Shown in pieces: positions 17,784-24,567 of a stretch of DNA of 64,000 bases. The DNA comes from Lachnospiraceae bacterium. GTDB lineage: Bacteria > Bacillota > Clostridia > Lachnospirales > Lachnospiraceae. The first letter of the stretch is position 1. The number at the start of each line of letters is the position of its first letter. The stretch spans positions 1-64,000 of the forward strand of contig JAAVZI010000074.1 of the NCBI GenBank assembly GCA_022791575.1, in the 5' to 3' direction. Under the pieces are notes generated by a model. That model searched no databases. It was given only the letters and a program-made list of their open reading frames with translations, and had not been told where the DNA came from. A program made the position numbers and the translations under genes.

Positions 17784-18650
17784 TTAATGGTGTTTCTGGC
17801 CATGCCGCTTTTGCTGGTGCTTACCGGCACCAGAGGTGGGAACCGGGGTGGTGGCTGGAGCAGGGCTGGAATTGTAACCAGAGCCGCTTTTGTGGCCTGG
17901 TTCGGCAGCGGAACTGGAACTACCGCCATGGCCGGAATCGGACTTTGAATCCTGGTGGTTTTCCTCCCCCTGCCGATGTTCCTGTGTCCGGCCATGCATT
18001 TCCGACATTGTCATATGCCGGCAGTCGTCGGGGGTGACTTCTTCATACTGGGATAACTGCTGGTAAGCAAAATATCTTCCCAGAGACATTCCGCACGCAC
18101 GGGCCTGTTGTACAGCACTCGCGTCATCTGTGCTGTTGTAGCGGCAGCCATGACCGTTCCTGCGGCAGCTTTCCTCTGCACCGGCTTTCAGCTGCGGTTC
18201 TTTCTCTTGTTCGGCCGCTACGGTAATATAGATCTCGGCATCTCCAGCCAGATAACGGCGCATGGCCGGACAGCGGATCACCGCGTCGACCGCCTCTTTG
18301 TAGGTAGCGCCTTTTATATCGAAGGAGACGTCTTTTAAAATGTCTTCGCCCTCTTTATTGTAGGCTTCTGCCGACACCACACGGTCAAAACGATTTAGAG
18401 CCAGCTCGATGGAGGGATTGACGTCAATGCTGACATAGGAAACGGGGGTCCGAACCAGTGAAAAACCGCCGATTCCGGCTGCGATGAAAAGAATGGTACA
18501 GACGCTGGCAGCCCAGCGAAGAGCTGGCTGCTGATACCATCTGCGTCTCTTCTTTCTTTTTTCTGCCAGAAACTGTCTGGTCGCCCGTTTCAGCTGAGGA
18601 TCTGCCTGGATCTGGTCAAATGCATCGGATATTTTATTTGCCAATTCCAT
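17784..18650 (-). CDS. membrane anti-sigma factor, RsgI-like
   Basis: About 288 residues: a cytoplasmic N-terminus (about 1-45), one membrane helix (ALRWAASVCTILFIAAGIGG), then a domain beginning SIDVNPSIELALNRFDRVVSAEA, typical of the RsgI-type juxtamembrane region. The tail is long, low-complexity and rich in Ser, Gly, His and Lys. It overlaps the sigma-factor gene, so it most likely binds and inhibits that sigma factor. The start is uncertain: ATG 18650 is only two bases from AGGAGG, and TTG 18644 has better spacing. Confidence 0.7.
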   Translation of the reverse strand: MELANKISDAFDQIQADPQLKRATRQFLAEKRKKRRRWYQQPALRWAASVCTILFIAAGIGGFSLVRTPVSYVSIDVNPSIELALNRFDRVVSAEAYNKEGEDILKDVSFDIKGATYKEAVDAVIRCPAMRRYLAGDAEIYITVAAEQEKEPQLKAGAEESCRRNGHGCRYNSTDDASAVQQARACGMSLGRYFAYQQLSQYEEVTPDDCRHMTMSEMHGRTQEHRQGEENHQDSKSDSGHGGSSSSAAEPGHKSGSGYNSSPAPATTPVPTSGAGKHQQKRHGQKHH

Positions 18651-19119
18651 CACCTCCTAATTTCTTCTTCAGCATGGCTCGGCCCCTGGAGAGCAGGGAA
18701 TAGACGGTGTTTTCCTTTTTGCCGAGTATGCGCCCGATTTCGGCCGCGGTATAGCCTTCGTAATAATGCAGATAGATGACATTTTTGTACTGTACGGGCA
18801 GAGACAGTACGGCTTCTAATACCTCGCGGTGTTCCTCGGTAATATCCTCTTCGATCTCGCCGATGGTTTCTAGGGATACAACATTTCGCCGGAAAAAGCT
18901 TTTCAGCAGATCGCGGCAGGAATTGATGGCCACACGGAGCAGCCATGCCTTTTCATGCTCCGCATCCTCGAATGGCTTTTCGTAGAGCATATATTTGAGA
19001 AAAACATTTTGGAACACGTCTTCCGTATCCGCCCGATTTTTTAAATGGTAAAAGCAGACGCGCCGGATCATATCGGCGTATGCTTCAACCGCATGGCTGA
19101 CTTCTTCTTCGCTCCGCAT
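18634..19119 (-). CDS. ECF-type RNA polymerase sigma factor
   Basis: A 161-residue sigma-70 family ECF factor with region 2 (AEDVFQNVFLKYM-type helix near residues 32-45) and region 4 (LSLPVQYKNVIYLHYYEGYTAAEIGRIL, with NTVYSLLSRGRAMLKKKL as the recognition helix). The downstream overlapping gene encodes its presumed anti-sigma factor. Its target promoters, and whether any lie inside the element, are unknown. A ribosome-binding site AGGAGGTGGG precedes ATG 19119. Confidence 0.88.
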   Translation of the reverse strand: MRSEEEVSHAVEAYADMIRRVCFYHLKNRADTEDVFQNVFLKYMLYEKPFEDAEHEKAWLLRVAINSCRDLLKSFFRRNVVSLETIGEIEEDITEEHREVLEAVLSLPVQYKNVIYLHYYEGYTAAEIGRILGKKENTVYSLLSRGRAMLKKKLGGDGIGK

Positions 19120-19223
19120 GAGCCCACCTCCTTTGTATAATGGATGGTTTGCTGATTGTAAAACTCTTCTTTTAAATTGTGTGTTTGATTCAGCTTTTGT
19201 CGCCTTGATTCAGCCTTTTACAT

Positions 19224-20030
19224 TTACATACATTGATCTGACCAGTTGGCAATTTCTCTAAACAGTTCGTTCAGGCTTTTTTTCATTTTTTGCAAAACGC
19301 TGAACTGGTCGCTAGAAACGATTATATTCAGCGCCCAATCCAAGTCCACACGCATGATATATTCGGATGATACACCCAAAAAATGTACTTCGTCGCTGAA
19401 CCATGCCTTTTGTAACCGATATGGCTTTAACATTTGTTCAATCCGCTCGATCGGTTTCGTACAAAGAGCCTCCGGCGTTGACATTTGCGATAAAAAATCC
19501 GCAAATGCCTTGGAGGAGGAGGAAAAATCAATTTCGTACGAAAATCGTGTGCGCTCCATTTTGCGGAATGCCATCTGGAATAGGTATTTTTCAAAGGAAC
19601 CAGCAAATAATTTCCCGCAATGGTAAACGGGCGGATTTTCCCCTGTCGCCAGCTTTAAAAATAATGCGCTTTCTGTCCAATTGGTACAAAAAAGCAGATA
19701 TTCACTTCGATCTATTTCATAAAGATCTATGTAATAGGCATAATCCTCAATGATACTGTCAATATTGGCTTCTATCCCTCCGTCCCATTCCTGTGCCAGT
19801 AATCCATTGTCATTCTGCCCCATAGTTTCTAAAAACTGCAGGTATGCAAACGGAATACTTCTGCCGTATTGTTGGATACCTGCGGTTTGTTGTAAAGCAT
19901 GAATTTGATTTTGTGTGGCTGGTTTGACTTTTGCCTGCCATTGCGGATCCATGGCGTTCATTGTTTGAAAAAGCCGTTCAGCCATTGTTTCTACAGGACC
20001 CTCTTTAAAAGGTATTTGATTTATCACCAT
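19224..20030 (-). CDS. SMI1/KNR4 (SUKH)-like protein
   Basis: A 268-residue soluble protein. The segment IPFAYLQFLETMGQNDNGLL (about residues 59-78) resembles the start of the SMI1/KNR4 fold, and EYLLFCTNWTESALFLKLATGENPPVY fits its strands. Many bacterial SUKH proteins are immunity proteins for polymorphic toxins, but no toxin gene is next to it, so that role is not supported here. It is a single gene between the sigma-factor gene and the RNA-repair pair. Confidence 0.5.
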   Translation of the reverse strand: MVINQIPFKEGPVETMAERLFQTMNAMDPQWQAKVKPATQNQIHALQQTAGIQQYGRSIPFAYLQFLETMGQNDNGLLAQEWDGGIEANIDSIIEDYAYYIDLYEIDRSEYLLFCTNWTESALFLKLATGENPPVYHCGKLFAGSFEKYLFQMAFRKMERTRFSYEIDFSSSSKAFADFLSQMSTPEALCTKPIERIEQMLKPYRLQKAWFSDEVHFLGVSSEYIMRVDLDWALNIIVSSDQFSVLQKMKKSLNELFREIANWSDQCM

Positions 20031-20197
20031 ATTGTGTTCTCCCTTTGGTTATGCTGTACATTTCAGCCCGTAAGTTCAAGCGGTCTTTCTGTGTATGATT
20101 ATAACCTTTTTTTGGCAGAAACGCAATCCAGAACTGCGTGCTGTATGAGAAATCGTTTTACAGGCAAGAATGTTTTTATAAACAAGAACATACGTTC

Positions 20198-21322
20198 TTA
20201 TTCTGCGAGCCAGGTTACCTGATAGGCTTCCCAAGCCTGCGGAATTTCCAGCTTACGGATCATTTCTTCTAACACCGGTTCGGGAATGTAGCGGGCTCTT
20301 TTTTTATTTCTGGCAAGCAGTTCCTGATAGGGGACTTCCAGATATAGAATATGTACGCGCGCGCCGTAGCTGGCAAAGAGCTGTACGAGTTTCAGACGGG
20401 TTTCCTGGATGATATTGGTTGCATTCCAGATAAAAGGGGTTTTTTGGCGCAGCAGAACCCGCGCCCGCTCTTTTGCAATTTGTACGACTTTGCTGGAGCC
20501 TTTTGCCGGGTGAATGCCCAGCTCTTCCCGGATCTGGTCTAGGGAAATGACTGGCATTTCTCCGGCGTTTTTTTCAATCCAGGTGTCTTTGCCTGCGAGG
20601 GGCAGGCCCGCCATTAATATAACGTCAAAGGTGGTGTCGTCATAGAGCTGGCTGCCCTGCCACAGGTCTTCTTTTTGAAAATATTGGAATTTTGTGTAGG
20701 AGTCGGCAAACGGATAGGGGGAATTTAACACGCCTTGTTCGCGGGCATAGTCTGCAAACAGCTCTACATGTTCTTCTAAATGTTCGGTTGTATGGCAAAT
20801 GCGGCCTGCCTGGTCTGCTCTTGCGAGCAGGTATAAAAGGTGCAGAGGAATACTTTCTGCCGCCTGCAGCAGAGCGCGCTCTGGGTGTTTTTTTGTCCAG
20901 AACCATACGGGCAGCCCGTGGAAACGGATTAATTTTGCGACCGTCTCCCGCTGCCGGAATGTCAGGCCGAAGAGTTCCTGCTGGTGATAGGCCAGGTCTC
21001 GGAATATTTTTTCCCCGACTATGGTGTGTTTGGGAGAAATCCAGGTTCCATTCTCCTGTTTTGTGCAGGCTTTTTTTCCGATATCGTGGAAAGCGGCTGA
21101 AAGAAACAGCAGCTCCTGTTCGGGAGAAGGGAGGTTCTGCCATTCACTGGTTTGGGTTAAGGCTTCGCACACCAGTTCGGTATGGCGGTATACATCGCCC
21201 TCGGCATGGTATTGCGGATCTTGGGGAATCTGTTTTAGGGCGGCCAGTTCTGGGAATTTCTCTGCCAGCGCAGACAGGGAGGGGCCGTTTTCTTTTATTT
21301 CCTGTAAAATGTTTTGGCTCAT
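20198..21322 (-). CDS. HD-Pnk type end-healing enzyme (HD phosphoesterase plus polynucleotide kinase)
   Basis: A 374-residue two-domain protein. The N-terminal HD domain shows His39/His47 (HAEGDVYRH), His79-Asp80 (AAFHDIGKK) and a later HTIVGE. The C-terminal kinase has a P-loop around Lys245 (GLPLAGKDTW), SLDQIREELG, WNATNI and a lid helix NKKRARYIPEPVLEEM typical of polynucleotide 5'-kinases. The same order is known in the Runella HD-Pnk enzyme, whose HD part removes 2',3'-cyclic or terminal phosphates and whose kinase part phosphorylates 5'-OH ends. It overlaps the RNA ligase gene by 4 bp, so heal-and-seal repair of broken RNA is inferred. Confidence 0.8.
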   Translation of the reverse strand: MSQNILQEIKENGPSLSALAEKFPELAALKQIPQDPQYHAEGDVYRHTELVCEALTQTSEWQNLPSPEQELLFLSAAFHDIGKKACTKQENGTWISPKHTIVGEKIFRDLAYHQQELFGLTFRQRETVAKLIRFHGLPVWFWTKKHPERALLQAAESIPLHLLYLLARADQAGRICHTTEHLEEHVELFADYAREQGVLNSPYPFADSYTKFQYFQKEDLWQGSQLYDDTTFDVILMAGLPLAGKDTWIEKNAGEMPVISLDQIREELGIHPAKGSSKVVQIAKERARVLLRQKTPFIWNATNIIQETRLKLVQLFASYGARVHILYLEVPYQELLARNKKRARYIPEPVLEEMIRKLEIPQAWEAYQVTWLAE

Positions 21323-22338
21323 TTTGCTCCTGCCCCCGGTTCTTTTTTATTTTTATTATGGATCTTACTTCTTTTGTTCGGCTGGCCGGCTGTCAGTGAA
21401 AATGGGATTTCCTGATCTGGTTGGCCGGCTGTCGGCGAAAACGGGATTTCTTGATTTGGCTCGCCGGCTGTCGGTGAAAACGGAATATCTTGATCTGGCT
21501 CACCGGCTGTCGGCGAAAACGGGATTTCTTGATCTGGCTCACCGGCTGTCGGTGAAAATAAGTCGACCCCTTCTGCCAGACGGTTCGGCACAATCGGCCG
21601 GCTGGCCCAGTGGCTTTCAGAATCTAAAATAGTGTTCAGAAAAGAACCGCGGACATATTTCAGCCGGTCAATAACGTAATCGCCGTCCTCTACTTTGATG
21701 TAGATTCCCTCCATTATCCCTGATAGATCGGTCTGACGTTGCGCCAGTTCTGCGTTTACCCGGTTTTTATTGCACTGTGCCAAGAACGTTTGTTCGGCAT
21801 TTCGAGAGATAAACTGGCTGGGGCCGATCCAGCGGGCGATTTCTTCTACGCTTTGATAGCAGCCCTGATCAAGTACGCGGACGGACGTGATAAAGGGAGC
21901 CTGCTGCAAAAATTCTCTGCGTTTTTTAGTTGAAAAAAATTTCTGCTGCTTTTTATCGAAAATGTCAAACTCCATAAAGTAGTGGGGCAGCTGGTCATAA
22001 AATACGGTGTGTTTGGCGTACAGCCATTCTCCGTACATGATATAGCGGTCTGTTAACAGGCCGCGCAGCTGCTCTTCGAAGCAGCTGGCCCAGAGTTTAA
22101 ATAGGTCGAACTGGCGTTCGCCGTAACCTCCATTTAGGAAATGGCCGCGGCTTTGCAGATAGAGTGTTCCATCTGAATCGAAACTGATGCCGCAGTTGGC
22201 GCCGTCTACTTTTTCTTCCAGCACTAAATAGGCGCCGCAAAGATTGCTGAATGCTACGCAGGTTAAGTCTTCGTCCCCGGCCTGCTCTCTGGAGCCTTCT
22301 AAGTGACGGGTGCGTGGATATTTATAAATCTGTTCCAT
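21319..22338 (-). CDS. ATP-dependent RNA ligase with a repetitive C-terminal tail
   Basis: A 339-residue nucleotidyltransferase-type ligase. Motif I is EEKVDGAN with adenylated Lys43. Later motifs are YGEWLYAKH (III), EGIYIKVE (IV) and VIDRLKYVR (V), as in the Rnl2-like RNA ligase family. The ligase core ends near residue 265; it is followed by five copies of a 13-residue repeat (FSPTAGEPDQEIP type) and a basic end. First gene of a two-gene unit with HD-Pnk, which prepares the 3'-OH and 5'-phosphate ends it needs. Start ATG 22338 has GGAGG-like AAAATC upstream sequence that is weak, but the motif positions fit this start. Confidence 0.8.
   Translation of the reverse strand: MEQIYKYPRTRHLEGSREQAGDEDLTCVAFSNLCGAYLVLEEKVDGANCGISFDSDGTLYLQSRGHFLNGGYGERQFDLFKLWASCFEEQLRGLLTDRYIMYGEWLYAKHTVFYDQLPHYFMEFDIFDKKQQKFFSTKKRREFLQQAPFITSVRVLDQGCYQSVEEIARWIGPSQFISRNAEQTFLAQCNKNRVNAELAQRQTDLSGIMEGIYIKVEDGDYVIDRLKYVRGSFLNTILDSESHWASRPIVPNRLAEGVDLFSPTAGEPDQEIPFSPTAGEPDQDIPFSPTAGEPNQEIPFSPTAGQPDQEIPFSLTAGQPNKRSKIHNKNKKEPGAGAK
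21386..21560. repeat. 39-bp tandem repeat in the RNA ligase gene
   Basis: The segment CCGGCTGTC recurs at 21386, 21425, 21464, 21503 and 21542, a strict 39-bp period. It keeps the reading frame and encodes 13-residue units. Copies differ by a few substitutions; the last copy is truncated. Such arrays vary in copy number by slippage. Confidence 0.9.
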
Positions 22339-22646
22339 GATTTTCCTCCATTCTGGCTGTCCGGGGCGTATATAGGTTCATTTGGTCTATAGAAATGAAC
22401 AACTGCCTTTTATAGTGTATTGGGATATCATTTCTGTTAGACATTCCCCGGCATTATTATGCATACCTGATGCTCTTATTCTGGTAAGATTGCAAGTGGT
22501 TGGAAGGCCGCTTGGCTGTCTTTTCTCAGATTGTGCCGTTTTGGAATATGGATTCACAGGCGTTGGGAAACGGAAGATTTCTGTTCTGTCCGCTGCGCGG
22601 AGGCGTAGGCTTCCAATTTGCAGCTGAGTTCTTTTTGCCTTGCGCA

Positions 22647-22678
22647 TAAAAAAACGCCGTGAAAGATTTTTTCACAGC
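22647..22678 (-). terminator. rho-independent terminator of an unidentified minus-strand transcript
   Basis: GCTGTGAAA pairs with TTTCACGGC (22670-22678 with 22656-22664; one G-T pair), 5-base loop, followed on the minus strand by GTTTTTTTATG. No large gene lies directly upstream of it. The rest of the 22339-23221 gap is AT-rich on the right and holds no gene I can support, apart from the small RNA candidate described at 23045-23105. Confidence 0.7.
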
Positions 22679-23044
22679 ATAGAGAATAAAACCGTACATT
22701 TTTCTGAATACATGGCCAAAGTCAAATGTATGGTTAATTATTTTTAGTTTGTTCCTTAACTTTATTGTTTTTCATTCTTAGATAACTTTTATAATTGCTC
22801 TTGGTGGTTGAATGAAAATTTTTTGATAAGAAAACCCCATGCTGTTTTACAATATTCCAACGAAATAGGTATACAAATAACAGCAGCCACTTTCTTAATT
22901 TTCATAGTGTCTGTTGTTGATTGTTATGCATTTGTCAGAATATGGTATTACATGGGGTCCTCCAATCTACTCTCATAGATTCCTATATTGTAATAAGGAA
23001 AATTGGGGAGAGATCATGAGAGCTTTTTTCACGACCTTCTACTT

Positions 23045-23105
23045 ATAAAAAACAGCAGGACGACATATAATAATATAGAGGGGGGGTAGGGGTATCGCCC
23101 TGCAT
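23045..23105 (-). ncRNA. candidate small RNA of about 60 nt with a C-rich loop
   Basis: A near-consensus promoter (23112-23140) would start transcription near 23105. The RNA begins almost at once with a stem, GCAGGGCGA (23095-23103) pairing with TCGTCCTGC (23055-23063), and ends in TGTTTTTT, so promoter, stem and terminator together define a single-hairpin RNA. Its loop carries CCCCTACCCCCCC, which is complementary to Shine-Dalgarno-like G-rich sequence. C-rich loops are known in several Firmicute regulatory RNAs. The alternative is a premature attenuator for a longer leftward transcript. Confidence 0.45.
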
Positions 23106-23111
23106 ACATTT

Positions 23112-23140
23112 ACTATAACATCCAAAGCTATTTTTGTCAA
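23112..23140 (-). promoter_or_regulatory. promoter of the candidate small RNA
   Basis: On the minus strand: TTGACA (23135-23140), 17-base spacer, TATAGT (23112-23117). Confidence 0.6.
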
Positions 23141-23221
23141 ATGTATTTTTCGGCGGTAGTGTGTGAAGCAACGTTCTACATGTTTCAATGTTCCACCAAT
23201 AGTCAACGAATAGCTTCTGGG

Positions 23222-24139
23222 TTAAAGCAAATATTTTAAGGACAGGTTGTTTAGCTCTGCTGATAATTTTTGATTTCCCAGTTTTTCTGCGATTGGCAGA
23301 AACATCTGCAAAGTTTCTTTTGCTTTTTTGTTTCTTGCTGATTCTTTCATAAATACGATTGTCCGCATATTATGAAGCCTCTGGGCCAGCTTTACCATTA
23401 TAACTTCCTCGTCCTCCCATTGAGCCTGTTCTGGGTTAAATGTATTTAAGCGGATTAATAGTTCTTTTAGTTTTGGATCTATATTGGCCGGCAGTGTATC
23501 GGGTGTTTCTGCAGTTTTCTCGAATAGATCACATATAAGTCCGGCCATGATTACCCATTCATTAGTTTCCATTTGTGCTAAAATAATAGCTGTATTTAGC
23601 GTATGCGTGATATAGGGATCGCCGGAATAGCGTTTGATTCCTTTGTATGCTCTACAGGCATAGGAATATATGTGGTCCAGACAAGCCAGATCAATTGGAA
23701 TCTGTGCATGTTGCAGTTCTTCTTTTAAAATGCTATAAAGAGTTTCTTGGTCTGTATGTTCTTCGATTTGTCTTAAAAATACTTGTTCCATAACATTTCC
23801 TCCTATATTTCTAATCTGCATTGACATCCCCCGGAGAAGAGATGGAGAAAAGCCATATTCCTGCCGAAATGCTTTGGTAAATCCATTATGAGACTGCCAG
23901 CCATAGCTTAAAGCTATATCCAGAATCCGCCGACCGCTTATGATTTCATCCGAAGCTTTGGCAAGCCTGCGTCTGCGTACATATTCCATAACTGATAATC
24001 CCATGTATTCTTTGAATTTTCTGGAAAAATAATATTTAGAATATCCGACATAGTCACAGATCTCTTCCAGATCTATAGGCTGTTCTAAATTTTGATCTAT
24101 ATACTCTAAAGATTCGGCAATTAATTGCTCTAGTCTCAT
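23222..24139 (-). CDS. AraC-type regulator fused to a degenerate RelA/SpoT-like HD domain
   Basis: A 305-residue protein. Residues 1-105 form a complete AraC DNA-binding domain with two helix-turn-helix units (DLEEICDYVGYSKYYFSRKFKEY and ILDIALSYGWQSHNGFTKAFRQEYGFSPS). Residues about 155-300 match the RSH alarmone-hydrolase HD domain: YITHTLNTAIILAQ and VKLAQRLHNMRT. Relative to the RSH pattern (HP, HDVVED, LADRLHNMRT), His of the HD pair is Cys203 and the later Asp is Gln253, so two of the four metal ligands are lost. Hydrolysis is unlikely; ligand sensing is an inference. It is the last gene before the element's right end. Confidence 0.75.
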   Translation of the reverse strand: MRLEQLIAESLEYIDQNLEQPIDLEEICDYVGYSKYYFSRKFKEYMGLSVMEYVRRRRLAKASDEIISGRRILDIALSYGWQSHNGFTKAFRQEYGFSPSLLRGMSMQIRNIGGNVMEQVFLRQIEEHTDQETLYSILKEELQHAQIPIDLACLDHIYSYACRAYKGIKRYSGDPYITHTLNTAIILAQMETNEWVIMAGLICDLFEKTAETPDTLPANIDPKLKELLIRLNTFNPEQAQWEDEEVIMVKLAQRLHNMRTIVFMKESARNKKAKETLQMFLPIAEKLGNQKLSAELNNLSLKYLL

Positions 24140-24185
24140 TGTATCCGCCTCTCTTGGTTTGTCTTTGCTGGGTTGTTTGGCTTAC

Positions 24186-24234
24186 TGCACTATTTTTGTG
24201 CATTGTAGATATCACATGTGATAAGAATAGTATA
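24186..24234 (-). promoter_or_regulatory. possible promoter and palindrome upstream of the AraC-HD gene
   Basis: Minus-strand TATACT (24229-24234) is a good -10 element with only a weak -35. The 12-bp palindrome ATCACATGTGAT (24211-24222) and a small hairpin, TGCAC (24186-24190) with GTGCA (24198-24202), follow it. Autoregulation by the AraC domain is possible. Confidence 0.35.
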
Positions 24235-24350
24235 ATTGATAAGCAGGGAAATGTCTGTTCCTTATTTGCTCTCTTAAATATTTTTATAAAATATGATTAA
24301 CTAGCTGCTGCTTCTGGCTAAAGTGCTCCGTTTTATGATGTATCTTTTAT

Positions 24351-24391
24351 ATTTCCATCATCCATGTGCCAGTTCTTCTGTACCTATATCT
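24351..24391. other. right recombination junction of the cotJC element (att site)
   Basis: Element arm ATTTCCATCAT (24351-24361), then CC, then the 12-bp repeat ATGTGCCAGTTC (24364-24375), then cotJC coding DNA. The arm is the exact reverse complement of 7505-7515. When the ends are joined as a circle, each arm lies exactly 13 bp from the centre of the TC dinucleotide that ends the repeat. Confidence 0.85.
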
Positions 24392-24567
24392 GTAAGAATT
24401 CCCATAACCTCTCGATATGGCATGGTATATCTTTGAGATAGATAACGCATGGAAGCTGCAAGTTCGCCATCTGGGCCGCCAAACTGGCTGATAATCACCT
24501 GTGCCATCTGCGGATTTGTCTGGGTAATATTAATCGGATACTGCAGTCTTTTTTCATAATTCCACAT
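24364..24567 (-). CDS. cotJC: cotJC 5' part (first 68 codons)
   Basis: The frame starts at ATG 24567, directly after the cotJB stop codon, and encodes MWNYEKRLQYP... to DIGTEELAH, the N-terminal third of CotJC including the first metal-ligand motif E-x-x-H. In the present arrangement it continues one codon into the element (Gly) and stops, giving a 69-residue stub. The remainder is at 7043-7480. Excision would restore a 213-residue manganese-catalase-like coat protein. Confidence 0.92.

Larger units (their letters stand above)
7481..24363. mobile_element. 16,883 bp skin-like intervening element inside cotJC
   Basis: The segment separates two in-frame halves of cotJC. It is bounded by a 12-bp direct repeat and carries its own large serine recombinase (9476-11020). 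No capsid, terminase, portal, tail, lysis or replication gene is recognisable, so it is not an obvious prophage. Cargo: LytTR regulator, kinase-like protein, MarR/TauE pair, two-component system, ECF sigma/anti-sigma pair, SMI1-like protein, HD-Pnk and RNA ligase, and an AraC-HD fusion. The known precedents are skin in sigK, the SPbeta prophage in spsM, and elements in gerE and spoVFB. Regulated excision in the mother cell is inferred from that precedent. Confidence 0.88.

Noticed and set aside
22382..22647. Open frames of 81 (+) and 86 (-) residues after the ligase gene
   Set aside because: They overlap each other on opposite strands, have poor ribosome-binding sites and unlikely composition; I treat the region as noncoding.
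22789..22905. 38-codon minus-strand frame starting MKIKKVAAVICIPISLEY
   Set aside because: No ribosome-binding site precedes it and no modification or export genes are nearby, so a peptide gene is not supported.
7481..24363. Prophage
   Set aside because: No terminase, portal, capsid, tail, lysis or phage replication gene is recognisable; the cargo is regulatory and metabolic.
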